A stretch of 64,000 bases of DNA from Pelotomaculum sp. GTDB taxonomy: Bacteria > Bacillota > Desulfotomaculia > Desulfotomaculales > Pelotomaculaceae. The notes under the pieces were generated by a model. That model did not search any database, had not been told where the DNA came from, and worked only from the letters and a program-made list of their open reading frames with translations. The stretch is taken from assembly GCA_018435055.1 (NCBI GenBank), contig JAHDOA010000008.1, positions 1 to 64,000 of the forward strand. Direction: 5' to 3'. Shown here one piece after another: positions 17,558 to 27,379 of the stretch. Within the stretch, counting starts at the first letter, position 1; the number at the start of each line of letters is the position of its first letter. The position numbers and the translations under genes were made by a program.

Positions 17558-17791
17558 TTGACCAAACAGGCTGCTTGCCCATCAGTAAACCTGAGGCTCT
17601 GCAAGAAATGTAAAATTTGCATCAATATCTGTCCCAAGAAAGTGCTGGAACCGGACGAAAATGGCTTGCCTCATGTGATCTATCCCAATAAATGCACTGC
17701 CTGCGGACTTTGCACTGCACACTGCCCGGATTTCGCCATAGAGATCATGCCGCTGCCTGGCGCCGGATCCGGCGAAGATCACACGGAATAA
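17558..17791 (+). CDS. Ferredoxin with two [4Fe-4S] clusters
   Basis: 77 residues with two cluster motifs, CKKCKICINICP and CTACGLCTAHCP, each C-x2-C-x2-C-x3-C-P. The layout and length resemble the small delta subunit of 2-oxoacid:ferredoxin oxidoreductases (KorD/PorD-like), but no other subunit is adjacent, so it may be a free electron carrier. The start is TTG at 17558 with AAGGAG seven bases upstream. The gene is flanked by minus-strand genes on both sides, and a 250-base AT-rich region upstream should hold its promoter. Confidence 0.9.
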   Translation: MTKQAACPSVNLRLCKKCKICINICPKKVLEPDENGLPHVIYPNKCTACGLCTAHCPDFAIEIMPLPGAGSGEDHTE

Positions 17792-17831
17792 GCCCGGGCG
17801 AACAAGATCAATGCTTATTTAACCAATTTGC

Positions 17832-18386
17832 TTAATGATCCCGGCTGTTTATTTCCTCCCAGGCGGTTTCAAACTCTTTCAGCACCGGGGCGCTGAAGAG
17901 GACGAAACGCACCTCTTCAAAACCCGGATTATTGCTGACAAAGTCCCTCACCTCGCGGAGGGCTATCCTGGCCGCCCGGTCCACGGGAAAACTGTAAATG
18001 CCGGTGCTGACGGAGGGAAAGGAAACAGAGCGTATGCCCTTTTCTTTGGCCAGGCTGAGGCTGCTCCGGTAAGCGCTGCGCAGCAGTTCATCCTCGCCTT
18101 TTTTGCCGCCGGACCATACCGGGCCGACCGTATGTATAACGTAGCGGGCTTTCAGTCGTCCGCCGCCCGTTATAACCGCCCTGCCGGTGGGCAGTGTTCC
18201 CTGTCTGGCACGGATTTCCTTACATTCAGCTAGTATTTGCGGACCGCCCGCGCGGTGAATGGCGCCGTCCACCCCTCCGCCCCCCAGCAGTCCCGAGTTC
18301 GCTGCGTTCACAATCGCCTCGGTTTCTTGCCGGGTAATGTCCCCCATGATTATCTTAATAAGCGTTTTTCCTACAAAAGCTTCCAT
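17832..18386 (-). CDS. Macrodomain protein (ADP-ribose/O-acetyl-ADP-ribose hydrolase type)
   Basis: 184 residues. The macrodomain signatures are all present: GDITRQETEAIVNAANSGLLGGGGVDGAIH, then YVIHTVGPVW and SFPSVSTGIYSFP. This is the YmdB-like group that binds ADP-ribose and removes it or the acetyl group from O-acetyl-ADP-ribose. GGGGGC precedes ATG 18386. The window also encodes a sirtuin-like protein (56363-57193), an enzyme class that makes O-acetyl-ADP-ribose, but the two are 38 kb apart. Confidence 0.92.
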   Translation of the reverse strand: MEAFVGKTLIKIIMGDITRQETEAIVNAANSGLLGGGGVDGAIHRAGGPQILAECKEIRARQGTLPTGRAVITGGGRLKARYVIHTVGPVWSGGKKGEDELLRSAYRSSLSLAKEKGIRSVSFPSVSTGIYSFPVDRAARIALREVRDFVSNNPGFEEVRFVLFSAPVLKEFETAWEEINSRDH

Positions 18387-18414
18387 AAAGTTTAGCCCCC
18401 TTTATGTTTTCTTT

Positions 18415-18990
18415 TTAACGCTGTTTTTCTTTTTTTGAATAACCATAATGTCCGATCTTTTTGGTTACCAGCCTGTACTCACCGGAGCAGTAACCGTAAG
18501 GCTCAATCAGTTCAAAATCGGGCCGGCCCTTTTCGTCAAGAATATCCTTATTATAATGGACCGCCAGGACGTCCCCGAGAAAAACATCGTGGCTGCCCAG
18601 GGGAATTACCTGCCTCACCCGGCATTCGACATTGACCGGGCATTCTGCGATTAGAGGAGCCTGCACATGTGATGCGGGTACAGGAGTCAGTCCTGTTTCT
18701 TTAAACTTGTTTACCACCCCGCCGGACACAGTGCCGCAGTAATCAACGACGCCGGCCTGGCCGGCTGCGGGTATGTTGATGACAAATTCTCCGGATTCCT
18801 TGATCAACCGGTAAGAGTGCCTGCCCACGGGACGCACGCTTATATAAACAACCGGAGGTTCCGAATTCATAATACCTGTCCAGGCTATGGTTATTATGTC
18901 AGGTTCGCCTCCTTCCAGGCAGGCTGTAACAAGTACAGCCGGAACAGGAAAAAGGGCTGTTGAGGGGCCTTTAGTAATTTTATTAATCAT
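18415..18990 (-). CDS. Flavin reductase-family FMN-binding protein
   Basis: 191 residues with the split-barrel flavin reductase fold: PVPAVLVTACLEGGEPDIITIAW at the N-terminus, then PPVVYISVRPVGRHSYRLIKES and EFVINIPA. Members bind FMN and act as NAD(P)H:flavin reductases or flavoredoxins. It lies upstream of the macrodomain gene on the same strand with a short gap. The physiological partner is unknown. Confidence 0.88.
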   Translation of the reverse strand: MINKITKGPSTALFPVPAVLVTACLEGGEPDIITIAWTGIMNSEPPVVYISVRPVGRHSYRLIKESGEFVINIPAAGQAGVVDYCGTVSGGVVNKFKETGLTPVPASHVQAPLIAECPVNVECRVRQVIPLGSHDVFLGDVLAVHYNKDILDEKGRPDFELIEPYGYCSGEYRLVTKKIGHYGYSKKEKQR

Positions 18991-19056
18991 GATCCACTCC
19001 TTTTGTTTATGTACTAGACACTATAAAACAAGGAATTCTGCGCCGTCAAAACCCAA

Positions 19057-20382
19057 TCACACAATATTAGTATGCCCGTTTTCACCCGGCAAATCAACCG
19101 CTTCAGCAGCGGGCAGTTCCTGTACGCCCTTTAATTTTCTTTCGATCGTCCGGGATTTTTTAGCAGCGCTATCAATAGTGTTACTGGCCTCCTGCAGCTT
19201 TTTATGGGTTTTTTCAAGTATTTCGCTGAATTTGCCGAATTCGTTTTTTACAGCGCCGAGCAGCGCCCAGACCTCGCTGGAGCGTTTTTCAATGGCCAGC
19301 GTCTGGAAACCGACCTGCAGGCTGTTCAGCAGGGCGGAGAGGGTGGTGGGCCCGGTCACAATCACCCGGCAGTCCCTCAACAGCGCGTCACAGAGGCCCG
19401 GCCTGCGAATAATTTCAGCAAACAGCCCCTCCGTGGGAAGAAACATGACGCCGAAATCAGTTGTATGCGGCGGATCTATGTATTTATCCTTGATTTTTTT
19501 TGCTTCAGCTTTAATCCTTAATTCCAGCTGTTTTGAAGCCTGGTCGGCAAGAACGGGATTGGCCTGTTCCTGTGCTTCTATCAGCCGCTGGTAATCTTCC
19601 TGCGGAAATTTCGCGTCTATCGGCAGCCAGATCACTTTCTTGCCGGCATCCCTGCCCGGCAGCCTGATGGCAAACTCCACCCGCTCAGCGCTGCCTTTTT
19701 TGGTGGCCACGTTCCTGCCGTATTGTTCATTAGTTAATATTTGTTCGAGCAGGCCGGCAAGAGAAATCTCTCCCCAGACACCCCTGGTTTTGACATTGGT
19801 TAAAACCTTTTTTAAATCACCCACACCGGCTGCTAGAGACTGCATCTCGCCCAGCCCCTGGTGGACAAGTTCCAGTCTTTCGCTAACCAGCTTGAATGAC
19901 TCGTCCAGGCGTTTTTCCAGGGTTTTGTGCAGTTTTTCGTCTACCGTAGCTCTCATCTGCTCCAGCTTTTGGTTATTATCTTGTTGCAGCAAGATTAACC
20001 TTTCCTCGAACGTGTCCCGCATCTTGTCCAGTTTTTGCTCATTGCTGCGTGTTAGGACATTAATCTGGCTGGAAAAGGTGTCCATCTGGTTCTTCTGCAA
20101 CACAGCGTTTTCAGTGAGGCGCGCCAGCAATGAATCGCCCAGCATTTTTAAAGAAATATTGACTTCGTCCCGGAGCCGCCTGGCATTATTGCCATCCTCA
20201 TCCCTGCTACGGGCTATTTCCTCCTTAACCGTTCGTTCAGTTTTTTCCTGGCTTTTTTCTATGGCGGTAAAATTGGCGGCAAAATCTGCAGCTCCGCCCC
20301 GCCTGCCCTGGAGTAATAAAACTATTAATAGCGCAACAATTATAAGCGCCAGGGCTGCCTGGATTAAAAGGCCGTCATTCAT
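19057..20382 (-). CDS. rmuC: RmuC-family DNA recombination protein
   Basis: About 441 residues from ATG 20382, which has AAGGAAG upstream. One N-terminal membrane helix (LIQAALALIIVALLIVLLL) is followed by a long coiled coil and the RmuC nuclease-like domain (around KTRGVWGEISLAGLLEQIL, FAIRLPG, WLPIDAKFPQEDYQRL). RmuC limits inversions at short inverted repeats in E. coli. The frame extends upstream to 20463, overlapping the next gene, but without a better ribosome site. Confidence 0.9.
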   Translation of the reverse strand: MNDGLLIQAALALIIVALLIVLLLQGRRGGAADFAANFTAIEKSQEKTERTVKEEIARSRDEDGNNARRLRDEVNISLKMLGDSLLARLTENAVLQKNQMDTFSSQINVLTRSNEQKLDKMRDTFEERLILLQQDNNQKLEQMRATVDEKLHKTLEKRLDESFKLVSERLELVHQGLGEMQSLAAGVGDLKKVLTNVKTRGVWGEISLAGLLEQILTNEQYGRNVATKKGSAERVEFAIRLPGRDAGKKVIWLPIDAKFPQEDYQRLIEAQEQANPVLADQASKQLELRIKAEAKKIKDKYIDPPHTTDFGVMFLPTEGLFAEIIRRPGLCDALLRDCRVIVTGPTTLSALLNSLQVGFQTLAIEKRSSEVWALLGAVKNEFGKFSEILEKTHKKLQEASNTIDSAAKKSRTIERKLKGVQELPAAEAVDLPGENGHTNIV

Positions 20383-20449
20383 AAGGTGTTTCACTTCCTT
20401 TACGTCAAGCGTCACAGTTATATGTTCAACCTTATTGAAGATAAATCCT

Positions 20450-22540
20450 TTATAGATGGTCATCCCGGCTTAAGTATACCGGCTCCTGCTGGAGCATATC
20501 AGCAAACTGTTGCAGATCGGTGACCGGCGCCCGGCAGGCGTAATTTTCACAAATATAGGCGGTTGCTTTTCCATCGATCGGGCGCTGTTCCTTCAGGAAA
20601 GGGATCACCTTTTCAATCTGCCGGCCGGTTTCGCCTGCCGGGTGAAAAAGCAGCGTCGCGTTCGGCAAAAAAGCCTGCCTGGCCGCATTTAGCATGGCCC
20701 CGGTGTCAGCAGCCCCTGCCTTCCCGGCAATCACTATCTCACGGGTGGGGCCAAGCATGAAGTCTACTCCCATTAGAAAGTGCGTATAACCCCACGGGTA
20801 TTGCCCAATACTTCCAGAGAATGCTTTTATCTGCTTTTCGGCTATTTCCATCAATTCCCCATCGGCGGTCAGCCGGGCAAGGCGCAGCAGGTCCAATAGG
20901 GCCACCGAATTTCCGGACGGCAGCGCTCCATCATAAACCTCTTTGGGGCGGGATATAAGCTGCTCGGTATCTTTTCCGGAAAAATAAAAACCTCCGTTTT
21001 CTGCGTCCCAGAAAAGATCGATCATTTGCCTGGTAAGCGCCAGGGCCTGTTCCAGGTGGGAGGCGGTAAAATCAGCCTCATACAATTCCCAAAGCCCCCA
21101 GACCAAAAAAGCATAGTCGTCCAGATAAGCCGGATAGGCTGCCTCCCCATCGCGGTAACGGGCCAGCAGCCTGCCGTCCGTCCGCCTTAGTTTTTGCATA
21201 ATAAATTCCACGGCTTTTGCCGCCGCCCGCCGGTAAAGATCTTCACCAAACACCGCCGCCCCCCTGGCCAGGGCGGCGATCATCAAGCCGTTCCAGGAGG
21301 TAAGCGTCTTATCGTCCTTGTGGGGATGCGCCCGCTTTTCACGGGCATCGAAAAGTTTATTTCGCAGCGACTCAATATAACCGGCAGTTTCTTCTGCTGC
21401 AAGTGTTAATTCCCCGGCGTCATTAAACGAAGGGGCATTGATCAGGTTAGGGATGTTCCGGCCCGCAAAATTTCCTTTAGCGGTTATGTCAAACAACCGG
21501 CAGTATGCGGCGCCATCCTGATCACCCAATACATCTTTAATTTCGGCAGGGGTCCAGACATAAAATTTCCCCTCTTCACCTTCTGAATCAGCATCTTCCG
21601 CTGAATAAAACCCCCCTTCCGGGGAAGTCATGTCTCTCAATACATATGTAAAGATTTCTTTTGCCACCCGGGCGTACAGTTTCCGCCCTGTTGCCTGGTA
21701 GCCTTCAATATACGCCAGGGCCAGCAGGGCGTTGTCGTACAGCATTTTTTCAAAATGGGGCGCCAGCCACTTTTTATCTGTTGAATAGCGGGAAAAACCA
21801 TATCCGATATGGTCATATATGCCGCCCCTGTACATGCGTTCAAGCGTGTGCGTTACCATATCCAGGGCTTCCCGGTCACCCTCGCGCCGCCAGTAGCGCA
21901 GCAGAAAGGCCAGGTTATGAGGAGTAGGGAATTTAGGCGCTGTCCCAAACCCGCCGTATTCTTTGTCAAATAGTTCTCCTGCCAGAGAAAAAGCTTTTAG
22001 CAGGGTTTCTTCATTTAGCTCCCCATCTTGACTATAATGTTTTTCCGCAAAGACAGAACTGCTTACTTTTTCAGCCATTCCAAGCAGCAAACCCGGGTCC
22101 TGCCGCCACTTTTCACTTACCTGTATAAGAATTTCCACCAGGCCAACTTGGCCCCATTTTTCATGCTTGGGGAAATAGGTCCCCGCGTAAAAAGGTTTTT
22201 TGTCGGGGGTCATTAATATGGTCAGCGGCCACCCCCCCTGGCCGGTCATGGCCAGGCACACGGACATATAGATATGGTCTATGTCCGGCCTTTCCTCCCG
22301 GTCTACCTTTATGGACACGAAATTATGATTGAGGATTGCAGCTACCTCTTCATCTTCAAACGACTCCCTTTCCATGACGTGGCACCAGTGGCAGGTCGAA
22401 TACCCCACACTGAGAAATATCGGGCAATTGCGCTCCTTTGCCTCTTCAAACGCCTCCTCCGACCAGGGATACCAGTTCACGGGGTTGTTGGCATGCTGGA
22501 GGAGATATGGGCTTTTTTCCTTTGCCAGCCTGTTTCCCAT
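20450..22540 (-). CDS. Thioredoxin-fold / six-hairpin glycosidase-like protein (YyaL, DUF255)
   Basis: 696 residues. The N-terminal DUF255 thioredoxin-like domain has NPVNWYPW, a Cys pair in [14 protein letters not shown] (about residues 49-54) and [16 protein letters not shown]. The C-terminal two-thirds resemble an alpha/alpha toroid ([26 protein letters not shown]). The family occurs from bacteria to mammals (SPATA20); its biochemical role is not settled. It reads directly into rmuC. Confidence 0.9.
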   Translation of the reverse strand: MGNRLAKEKSPYLLQHANNPVNWYPWSEEAFEEAKERNCPIFLSVGYSTCHWCHVMERESFEDEEVAAILNHNFVSIKVDREERPDIDHIYMSVCLAMTGQGGWPLTILMTPDKKPFYAGTYFPKHEKWGQVGLVEILIQVSEKWRQDPGLLLGMAEKVSSSVFAEKHYSQDGELNEETLLKAFSLAGELFDKEYGGFGTAPKFPTPHNLAFLLRYWRREGDREALDMVTHTLERMYRGGIYDHIGYGFSRYSTDKKWLAPHFEKMLYDNALLALAYIEGYQATGRKLYARVAKEIFTYVLRDMTSPEGGFYSAEDADSEGEEGKFYVWTPAEIKDVLGDQDGAAYCRLFDITAKGNFAGRNIPNLINAPSFNDAGELTLAAEETAGYIESLRNKLFDAREKRAHPHKDDKTLTSWNGLMIAALARGAAVFGEDLYRRAAAKAVEFIMQKLRRTDGRLLARYRDGEAAYPAYLDDYAFLVWGLWELYEADFTASHLEQALALTRQMIDLFWDAENGGFYFSGKDTEQLISRPKEVYDGALPSGNSVALLDLLRLARLTADGELMEIAEKQIKAFSGSIGQYPWGYTHFLMGVDFMLGPTREIVIAGKAGAADTGAMLNAARQAFLPNATLLFHPAGETGRQIEKVIPFLKEQRPIDGKATAYICENYACRAPVTDLQQFADMLQQEPVYLSRDDHL

Positions 22541-22713
22541 TAAAGAATAACCCCCAAATTAGTTTAAGGTTATTATCCCAAAAAAGATTCTATAATAATA
22601 TAATCGCCAATAAAATAGTTTTCCTGGTTTTTAAACAAAATACTTGCCGCAATAAAATTACAGCAGGCAATACTTGAGAGATCAAGAGAGCCTGGCAAAC
22701 CTGATGCGCCTGT

Positions 22714-22743
22714 AAAAAAGCGAAGCCCCTTTGAGGGGGCTTC
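22714..22743 (-). terminator. Terminator of spoVT
   Basis: Minus-strand GAAGCCCC pairs with GGGGCTTC (22722-22743) and a U-rich run follows (22714-22719). It begins five bases past the spoVT stop codon. Confidence 0.88.
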
Positions 22744-22747
22744 CCTT

Positions 22748-23284
22748 TTAGGACTCCATTTGTTTGGCCAGGAATCCCGCCGCAGTTTCAGCCAGTTTGG
22801 TTTCCAGGTTGCCCATCTGCACACCAGGCTCCTTGGTGGCGATAATAACAGCGCCCAAAGTGTCCCCTTCAGCTATAATCGGCGCTATAACAGCGGAATT
22901 GAAACTGACATCTTCATCAATAGTCAGGTAACATTGTTCATTAAAAACAGCCATCTTTCTTTCAGCCATAACCTTTTCGACGTCCGGGCTAATCTGCTTA
23001 TTCATAAGCAGCTTTTTAGGGGCGCCGGCTAATGCTATAATTGTGTCCTTGTCCGCGATGCATGAGATGTGACCCAGTGATTCGTTTAAAGAATCCGCAT
23101 ATTCCGTAGCAAATTCCCCCAGCTCCCCGATAGGAGAATATTTCTTTAATATGACTTCTCCTTCCCTATCAGTGAAGATTTCAAGGGGATCTCCTTCCCG
23201 GATCCGCATTGTCCGCCTTATTTCCTTCGGTATCACCACTCTGCCAAGGTCATCGATACGACGCACGATACCTGTAGCTTTCAA
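22748..23284 (-). CDS. spoVT: Stage V sporulation protein T
   Basis: 178 residues, the exact family size. The N-terminal AbrB-type swapped-hairpin DNA-binding domain reads MKATGIVRRIDDLGRVVIPKEIRR, followed by a GAF-like C-terminal domain. In Bacillus it tunes the forespore sigma-G regulon. The presence of this gene is the best evidence in the window for an endospore former. GGGGTGA precedes the start. CATATTA about 20 bases before the start resembles a sigma-G -10 element, but I could not fit a -35 with normal spacing. Confidence 0.95.
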   Translation of the reverse strand: MKATGIVRRIDDLGRVVIPKEIRRTMRIREGDPLEIFTDREGEVILKKYSPIGELGEFATEYADSLNESLGHISCIADKDTIIALAGAPKKLLMNKQISPDVEKVMAERKMAVFNEQCYLTIDEDVSFNSAVIAPIIAEGDTLGAVIIATKEPGVQMGNLETKLAETAAGFLAKQMES

Positions 23285-23750
23285 TCTTCTTCACCCCTTC
23301 TTATTAATATGCTTACCCATATATACTTATACGGATCCATTGAGTCCTTTAAGAGGCTTTTTATGCTTCATCCAGAAGGATCAGGGTATGTATACCGTTA
23401 AAAACCTGGAGACCTTACCATAGAAAAAGAAATTGCAGTTTTAGTAAGATTGCCGGGCGCCTGTCAGCAAGGTGTCACTTCTTAAAGACCTCAAATTATT
23501 CATCTCCGGACGTGTCGCAATCTGTCAGAGCTTGCTCATACATTGCTCATACTGGCAGGGCAGGGAAGGATTAATTGAAATAAGAGCCTGTAGAATAATT
23601 ACCGATCCCTATTGATATCCCCATAATTACCCGGAAGCCGTTATTAGTTTTAACAAAAATGGGATTTATATTAATAAAAATGTTACCAATTTATTTGGTT
23701 ACTGCAAAAAAACTACCCGCCATATGCTAAAAAAATTCCCCGTAAAAAGC
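23285..23750. other. Intergenic region upstream of spoVT, no gene seen
   Basis: About 470 bases without a supported gene. It should contain the spoVT promoter near 23300-23330. A short direct repeat (GCTCATAC twice, around 23535-23555) and several weak hairpins are visible. Neither a riboswitch nor an RNA gene was recognised. Confidence 0.4.
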
Positions 23751-23770
23751 AAAAAACCGGCGGCGCCGGC
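23751..23770 (-). terminator. Terminator of the cold-shock gene
   Basis: A GC-rich minus-strand hairpin CCGGCGCCGCCGG region (23757-23770) is followed by six U residues (23751-23756), 43 bases past the stop codon. Confidence 0.75.
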
Positions 23771-23812
23771 TGTCTGCTGAAAATCGTTAAATTATATTAA
23801 AGAAATTATTTT

Positions 23813-24010
23813 TTATAATTTAACAACGTTTGCGGCCTGAGGACCCCGCACGCCCTGGACAACGTCAAATTCCACACTTTCACCCTCATCCAGCGTTTTA
23901 AAGCCTTCTGACTGGATTGAAGAAAAATGCACAAAGACATCTTTGCCTTCCTCAGTTTCAATAAACCCAAATCCTTTACCCGCGTTAAACCATTTTACCT
24001 TACCTTGCAT
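23813..24010 (-). CDS. Cold-shock protein (CspA family)
   Basis: About 65 residues, a single cold-shock domain with both RNA-binding motifs, KGFGFIE (RNP1) and VFVHFS (RNP2). It acts as an RNA chaperone. ATG 24010 is 12 bases from AGGAGG; an in-frame TTG two codons earlier is at better spacing and may be used. A sigma-A-like promoter overlaps a 10-bp inverted repeat upstream, and the 5' leader is about 50 bases. Confidence 0.95.
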   Translation of the reverse strand: MQGKVKWFNAGKGFGFIETEEGKDVFVHFSSIQSEGFKTLDEGESVEFDVVQGVRGPQAANVVKL

Positions 24011-24062
24011 TAGCAAACATAACCTCCTAAATTTACCTTTCGGCGAATCACATACAGGTATA

Positions 24063-24105
24063 ACTATATACCTTTATGGTGTAAGATACAAGTCATATCT
24101 TACAC
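24063..24105 (-). promoter_or_regulatory. Promoter of the cold-shock gene with overlapping inverted repeat
   Basis: On the minus strand TTGTAT (24086-24091) and TATAGT (24063-24068) are 17 bases apart. A perfect 10-bp inverted repeat, GTGTAAGATA and TATCTTACAC (24079-24105, 7-base gap), covers the -35 and upstream side, a placement that would let a dimeric regulator block or activate the promoter. Confidence 0.55.
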
Positions 24106-24225
24106 AATTATATTTTAACCACCCGCCGCCGTGATTATACGTTCCGGGACTCCTCTTGGTTTACATTCTTCATAAATGAGTTTTTTGACTTTGGTATAAC
24201 CAAGCGCCGATATTTTAGCAGTGGG

Positions 24226-27200
24226 CTAACATCTGGACGCTCCGCAATTCCTGCACACCAGGCAGCCTTCAGCCCTTTCCAGGGCCGCTTCGCCACACGC
24301 CTCGCAGATTTTCCCCGTATCAATGTCTTTTTTAGCAGGGCAACCGCCGTTGCAGCGCTGGTCCAGCTCCGCCTTGACCTGGTTAAGCTGCTTGGCGATG
24401 GCTGAGGCGCATGATTTGCCTGGAGATACCTTTTTGCCCTTGCCCCGGGCCAGCATGTATGACGGGCAAGAGTGGGTGCCTTCCAGCTGCTCGGTGATAT
24501 TTTCAACAGAGATACCGCCCCGGATAGCCAGGCTGATTAACCGGGAGGCCGCCTCGGTGTATACCAGGCAGCCGCCGTCAGAGCCGGTGGTGATGAAGGT
24601 TTCCAGTATTTCCCCGTTTTCCGGCTGGTAGTTTATGGTCAGGTAGATCTTGCCGCAACCGGTGTCTAGCCGGTGGGTCATGCCCTGAGCGCACACCGGA
24701 CGGGGCAGGATTTCACCGCGCCGCAGCTCCGCTGACGGCCCGGCGTCCTGCCCGCCGCCTACCGTTACCGTCCCTTTCTTGCTGCCTTCCCTGAAAACTG
24801 TGACCCCCTTGAGGCCCAGATCATAGGCGGTCTTATAGCATGTCCCGATGTCTTCCGCAGAGGCTTCCTCAGGCAGGTTTATTGTCTTTGACACCGCGTT
24901 GTCCACATGTTTTTGTACCGCCGCCTGCATCAGGAGGTGGTCGATCGGAGCGATTTCCTGCGCGCCTTTGAAAATCCCGGCAACCTCCGCCGGTATCCCT
25001 GACATCCCCTGGCAGGAGCCTTTTTCTGCAACGGCAGCCAGCGTTTCCTCCGGGATTTCATAGCCCTTTATGGATTCCAGGAACAGGGGTGAGAACACCT
25101 TCAGGTCACCGGCCACGTTGGTGGATTTGGTATAAGCCACGGCAAATATCGGCTCTACCCCGTAACCCTCGCAGCCGGCCATGGTAGTCACCGAACCTGT
25201 CGGGGCAATGGTAATGCAGGCTGCGTTCCGGCGCCTTGCTTCCGGGTAAAAAACGCTCTTATCCCACAGCGGAAAGCACCCTTTTTCTTCTGCCAGCTGC
25301 GCTGAAGCGGTATGCGCCGCCTGTCGCATCAGCCCGGTGATGTTACCGGCCAGTTCCCTGCCCTCAGCGGAGTCATAAGCCAGCCCGGCTTTGATCAGCG
25401 CGTCCGCCAGCCCGGTAAAGCCCAGCCCGATCTTCCTGGTCGCCCTGGTCGCCGCGGCTATTGCAGGCAGTGGATATTCTGCCACATCGATGAGGTTGTC
25501 CAGGAAACGCACGGCCAGGGTGACAGTTTCTGCAAGCAGCTCTTTGTTAAACTCACCGCCTGTGGTAATCATCCTGTCCAGGTTGACGCTGGCCAGAAGG
25601 CAGGACTCGCCGGGGCTGAGCGGCTGCTCGCCGCAGTTATGGGCACAGACGCCGTTGGCGTCAAAGGCGTTTAAACCGGGTACGCATACATCGTACACGT
25701 CTTCGTTTCCCTGGTCCACTACTGATAGTACGGTTGCCAAAAATCTCTCCTTGTTCATTTTTCGTTTATAGTTACTGATTAGATTTTTTAATTTTTGGGA
25801 CTTCTCGCTGTCAAAGAAATTAACGCCTTCAGCAAATACCAGCACATTATCTTTACTAATTACCAGCTCATGCTGTGCTTTCGTATTATATTTCTTGTAA
25901 ACCTTGCTGGCGACACCCAGGCGCAGCAACATCCGTTGTACCGCGTACAGGATACCTGGATCCCTTTGTGAAAAACGGATGCTAATACCTTTTTTATGAT
26001 CACTGATCACAGTACCGTCCGAATCGAATAATCCACGCAAAAAACCGCGATAACCGTCGGAAGAAGCCATCTCTATTTCACGGGTAATGGTTTTACCACC
26101 CGGTAACATTCCCATTTTATGAGCGACGCTCAATATTGCCGCTTCTTGATTAAGTGTCCCATCTCCCAATAAAAGACCCAACTGGTAGCCTTCTTCTTCT
26201 GTAAGCACGCCGGGCCAACTGGCCAGGGCCCGGTGATTATGCAGAACTATTTTATCCCCAGGCGTCAAATCAGCTACAGGTGTCCATTCTTTTTTGATCA
26301 AATCGCGGGTTTTACTGACCGCCTTGAGGACCTTATGGTCAGCGGTGAGTCTAATGCTGTACCCTTCACAGGTATCCAGCCTCACCACTTGTTTTACCCC
26401 GGTCTTAAAAAAACCGCTACTGCTGGTTTTGTAAGGGAGGCCGTCGGCAATTACGTTAAACTGAAAACCCAGGAGATCCTCAACCTGCCGTGGGCCTCTA
26501 TCTGTCATAATCCATGTGTTGCCGGTAATACATGGGTTAGTGGCGTTGATCGTGTTCTCTGGGACAGGGTTGCCATCTTGCAGCCTGTCCAGGAAGATTA
26601 CACCCGGGTCACCGCAGCTGTGGGCGGCTTCAGTAATCATCTGCCACAGCCGGCGCGCGGGCAATTCCCGGCGCGCCTCGCCGTTGAAGACCAGCTGCCA
26701 GGGCAGGTCTTTATCCAGCGCCTCCATGAACTTGTCCGTCACTCCCACCGAAAGGTTGAAATTTGTTAGTCCGCCTTCTTTTTTGACCTCAATAAAGTCG
26801 ATAACCTCCGGATGGTCGATGTTCAATATGCCCATTATAGCGCCGCGCCTCACGCCGCCCTGTTTGACCATGCCGGCGGAGGCGTCGTACAGCCTGATCA
26901 ATTCGACCACCCCGGACGCCTTTCCCTTGGTGGTTGTTACCAGGTCCCCTCTGGGCCTGATCGACGAAAAATTGTAACCCACACCACCGCCGGATTTAAA
27001 AACAAGCGCCGTGTCTTTAAGGGTATCATACATAGACTCGAGCGTATCCCCCACCGAGAGCACAAAACAAGCCCCTGGCTGCCAGGGGCGGTCCGCCTTG
27101 CCCATGTTGGCCCAGATGGGGGTGGAAGGGATAAACAACAGTTCACCTAAAATGTGGCTGAATTTTTCTTCCCATGCTTTTTGATCTATTTTTTCCGCGC

Positions 27201-27324
27201 CCGCTGCTGTCCTGGCCAGGCGCGTAACAGCTTCCGCAAAGGTTTCACTGACTTGTCCGTTTTCATCTTTCCCGGCGTAGCGGGCGTCAAACACTTTTTG
27301 TCCGGCTGGAGTTAGCTGCCGCAT
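24226..27324 (-). CDS. nrdJ: Adenosylcobalamin-dependent (class II) ribonucleotide reductase, with intein
   Basis: 1032 residues as translated, 733 after intein removal. It reduces ribonucleotides to deoxyribonucleotides with B12 and needs no oxygen. Recognisable parts are FIPSTPIWANMG, the catalytic-site region with GACFVLSVGD, the loop FKSGGGVGYNFS, and NCGEQPLSPGESC, where the intein is inserted. The C-terminus carries a Cys-rich zinc-ribbon-like tail (CPAKKD, CEACG, CRNCG). No N-terminal ATP-cone is visible. The start ATG has AAAGGTGG upstream. NrdR-like boxes overlap the promoter. Confidence 0.95.
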   Translation of the reverse strand: MRQLTPAGQKVFDARYAGKDENGQVSETFAEAVTRLARTAAGAEKIDQKAWEEKFSHILGELLFIPSTPIWANMGKADRPWQPGACFVLSVGDTLESMYDTLKDTALVFKSGGGVGYNFSSIRPRGDLVTTTKGKASGVVELIRLYDASAGMVKQGGVRRGAIMGILNIDHPEVIDFIEVKKEGGLTNFNLSVGVTDKFMEALDKDLPWQLVFNGEARRELPARRLWQMITEAAHSCGDPGVIFLDRLQDGNPVPENTINATNPCITGNTWIMTDRGPRQVEDLLGFQFNVIADGLPYKTSSSGFFKTGVKQVVRLDTCEGYSIRLTADHKVLKAVSKTRDLIKKEWTPVADLTPGDKIVLHNHRALASWPGVLTEEEGYQLGLLLGDGTLNQEAAILSVAHKMGMLPGGKTITREIEMASSDGYRGFLRGLFDSDGTVISDHKKGISIRFSQRDPGILYAVQRMLLRLGVASKVYKKYNTKAQHELVISKDNVLVFAEGVNFFDSEKSQKLKNLISNYKRKMNKERFLATVLSVVDQGNEDVYDVCVPGLNAFDANGVCAHNCGEQPLSPGESCLLASVNLDRMITTGGEFNKELLAETVTLAVRFLDNLIDVAEYPLPAIAAATRATRKIGLGFTGLADALIKAGLAYDSAEGRELAGNITGLMRQAAHTASAQLAEEKGCFPLWDKSVFYPEARRRNAACITIAPTGSVTTMAGCEGYGVEPIFAVAYTKSTNVAGDLKVFSPLFLESIKGYEIPEETLAAVAEKGSCQGMSGIPAEVAGIFKGAQEIAPIDHLLMQAAVQKHVDNAVSKTINLPEEASAEDIGTCYKTAYDLGLKGVTVFREGSKKGTVTVGGGQDAGPSAELRRGEILPRPVCAQGMTHRLDTGCGKIYLTINYQPENGEILETFITTGSDGGCLVYTEAASRLISLAIRGGISVENITEQLEGTHSCPSYMLARGKGKKVSPGKSCASAIAKQLNQVKAELDQRCNGGCPAKKDIDTGKICEACGEAALERAEGCLVCRNCGASRC
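25636..26532 (-). mobile_element. Intein with LAGLIDADG homing endonuclease inside NrdJ
   Basis: Residues 265-563 of NrdJ (299 residues) interrupt the conserved active-site segment between ATNP and CGEQPL. The insert starts with Cys (CITGNT), has a TADHKVL block B, and ends with AHN followed by Cys, the standard protein-splicing junctions. Two LAGLIDADG-type motifs (LGLLLGDGTL at about 382-391 and LRGLFDSDGTV at about 429-439) keep their acidic residues, so the endonuclease may be active. Insertion at a catalytic motif of RNR is typical for inteins. Confidence 0.93.
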
Positions 27325-27379
27325 GCGATTACCACCTTTTTGACTTTTTGCCCAGTTTTATAAGGAAAAAAATATTGAT

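Noticed and set aside
24135-24506. Minus-strand frame overlapping the end of nrdJ
   Set aside because: It overlaps the strongly conserved zinc-ribbon tail of NrdJ in another frame and has low-complexity residues.
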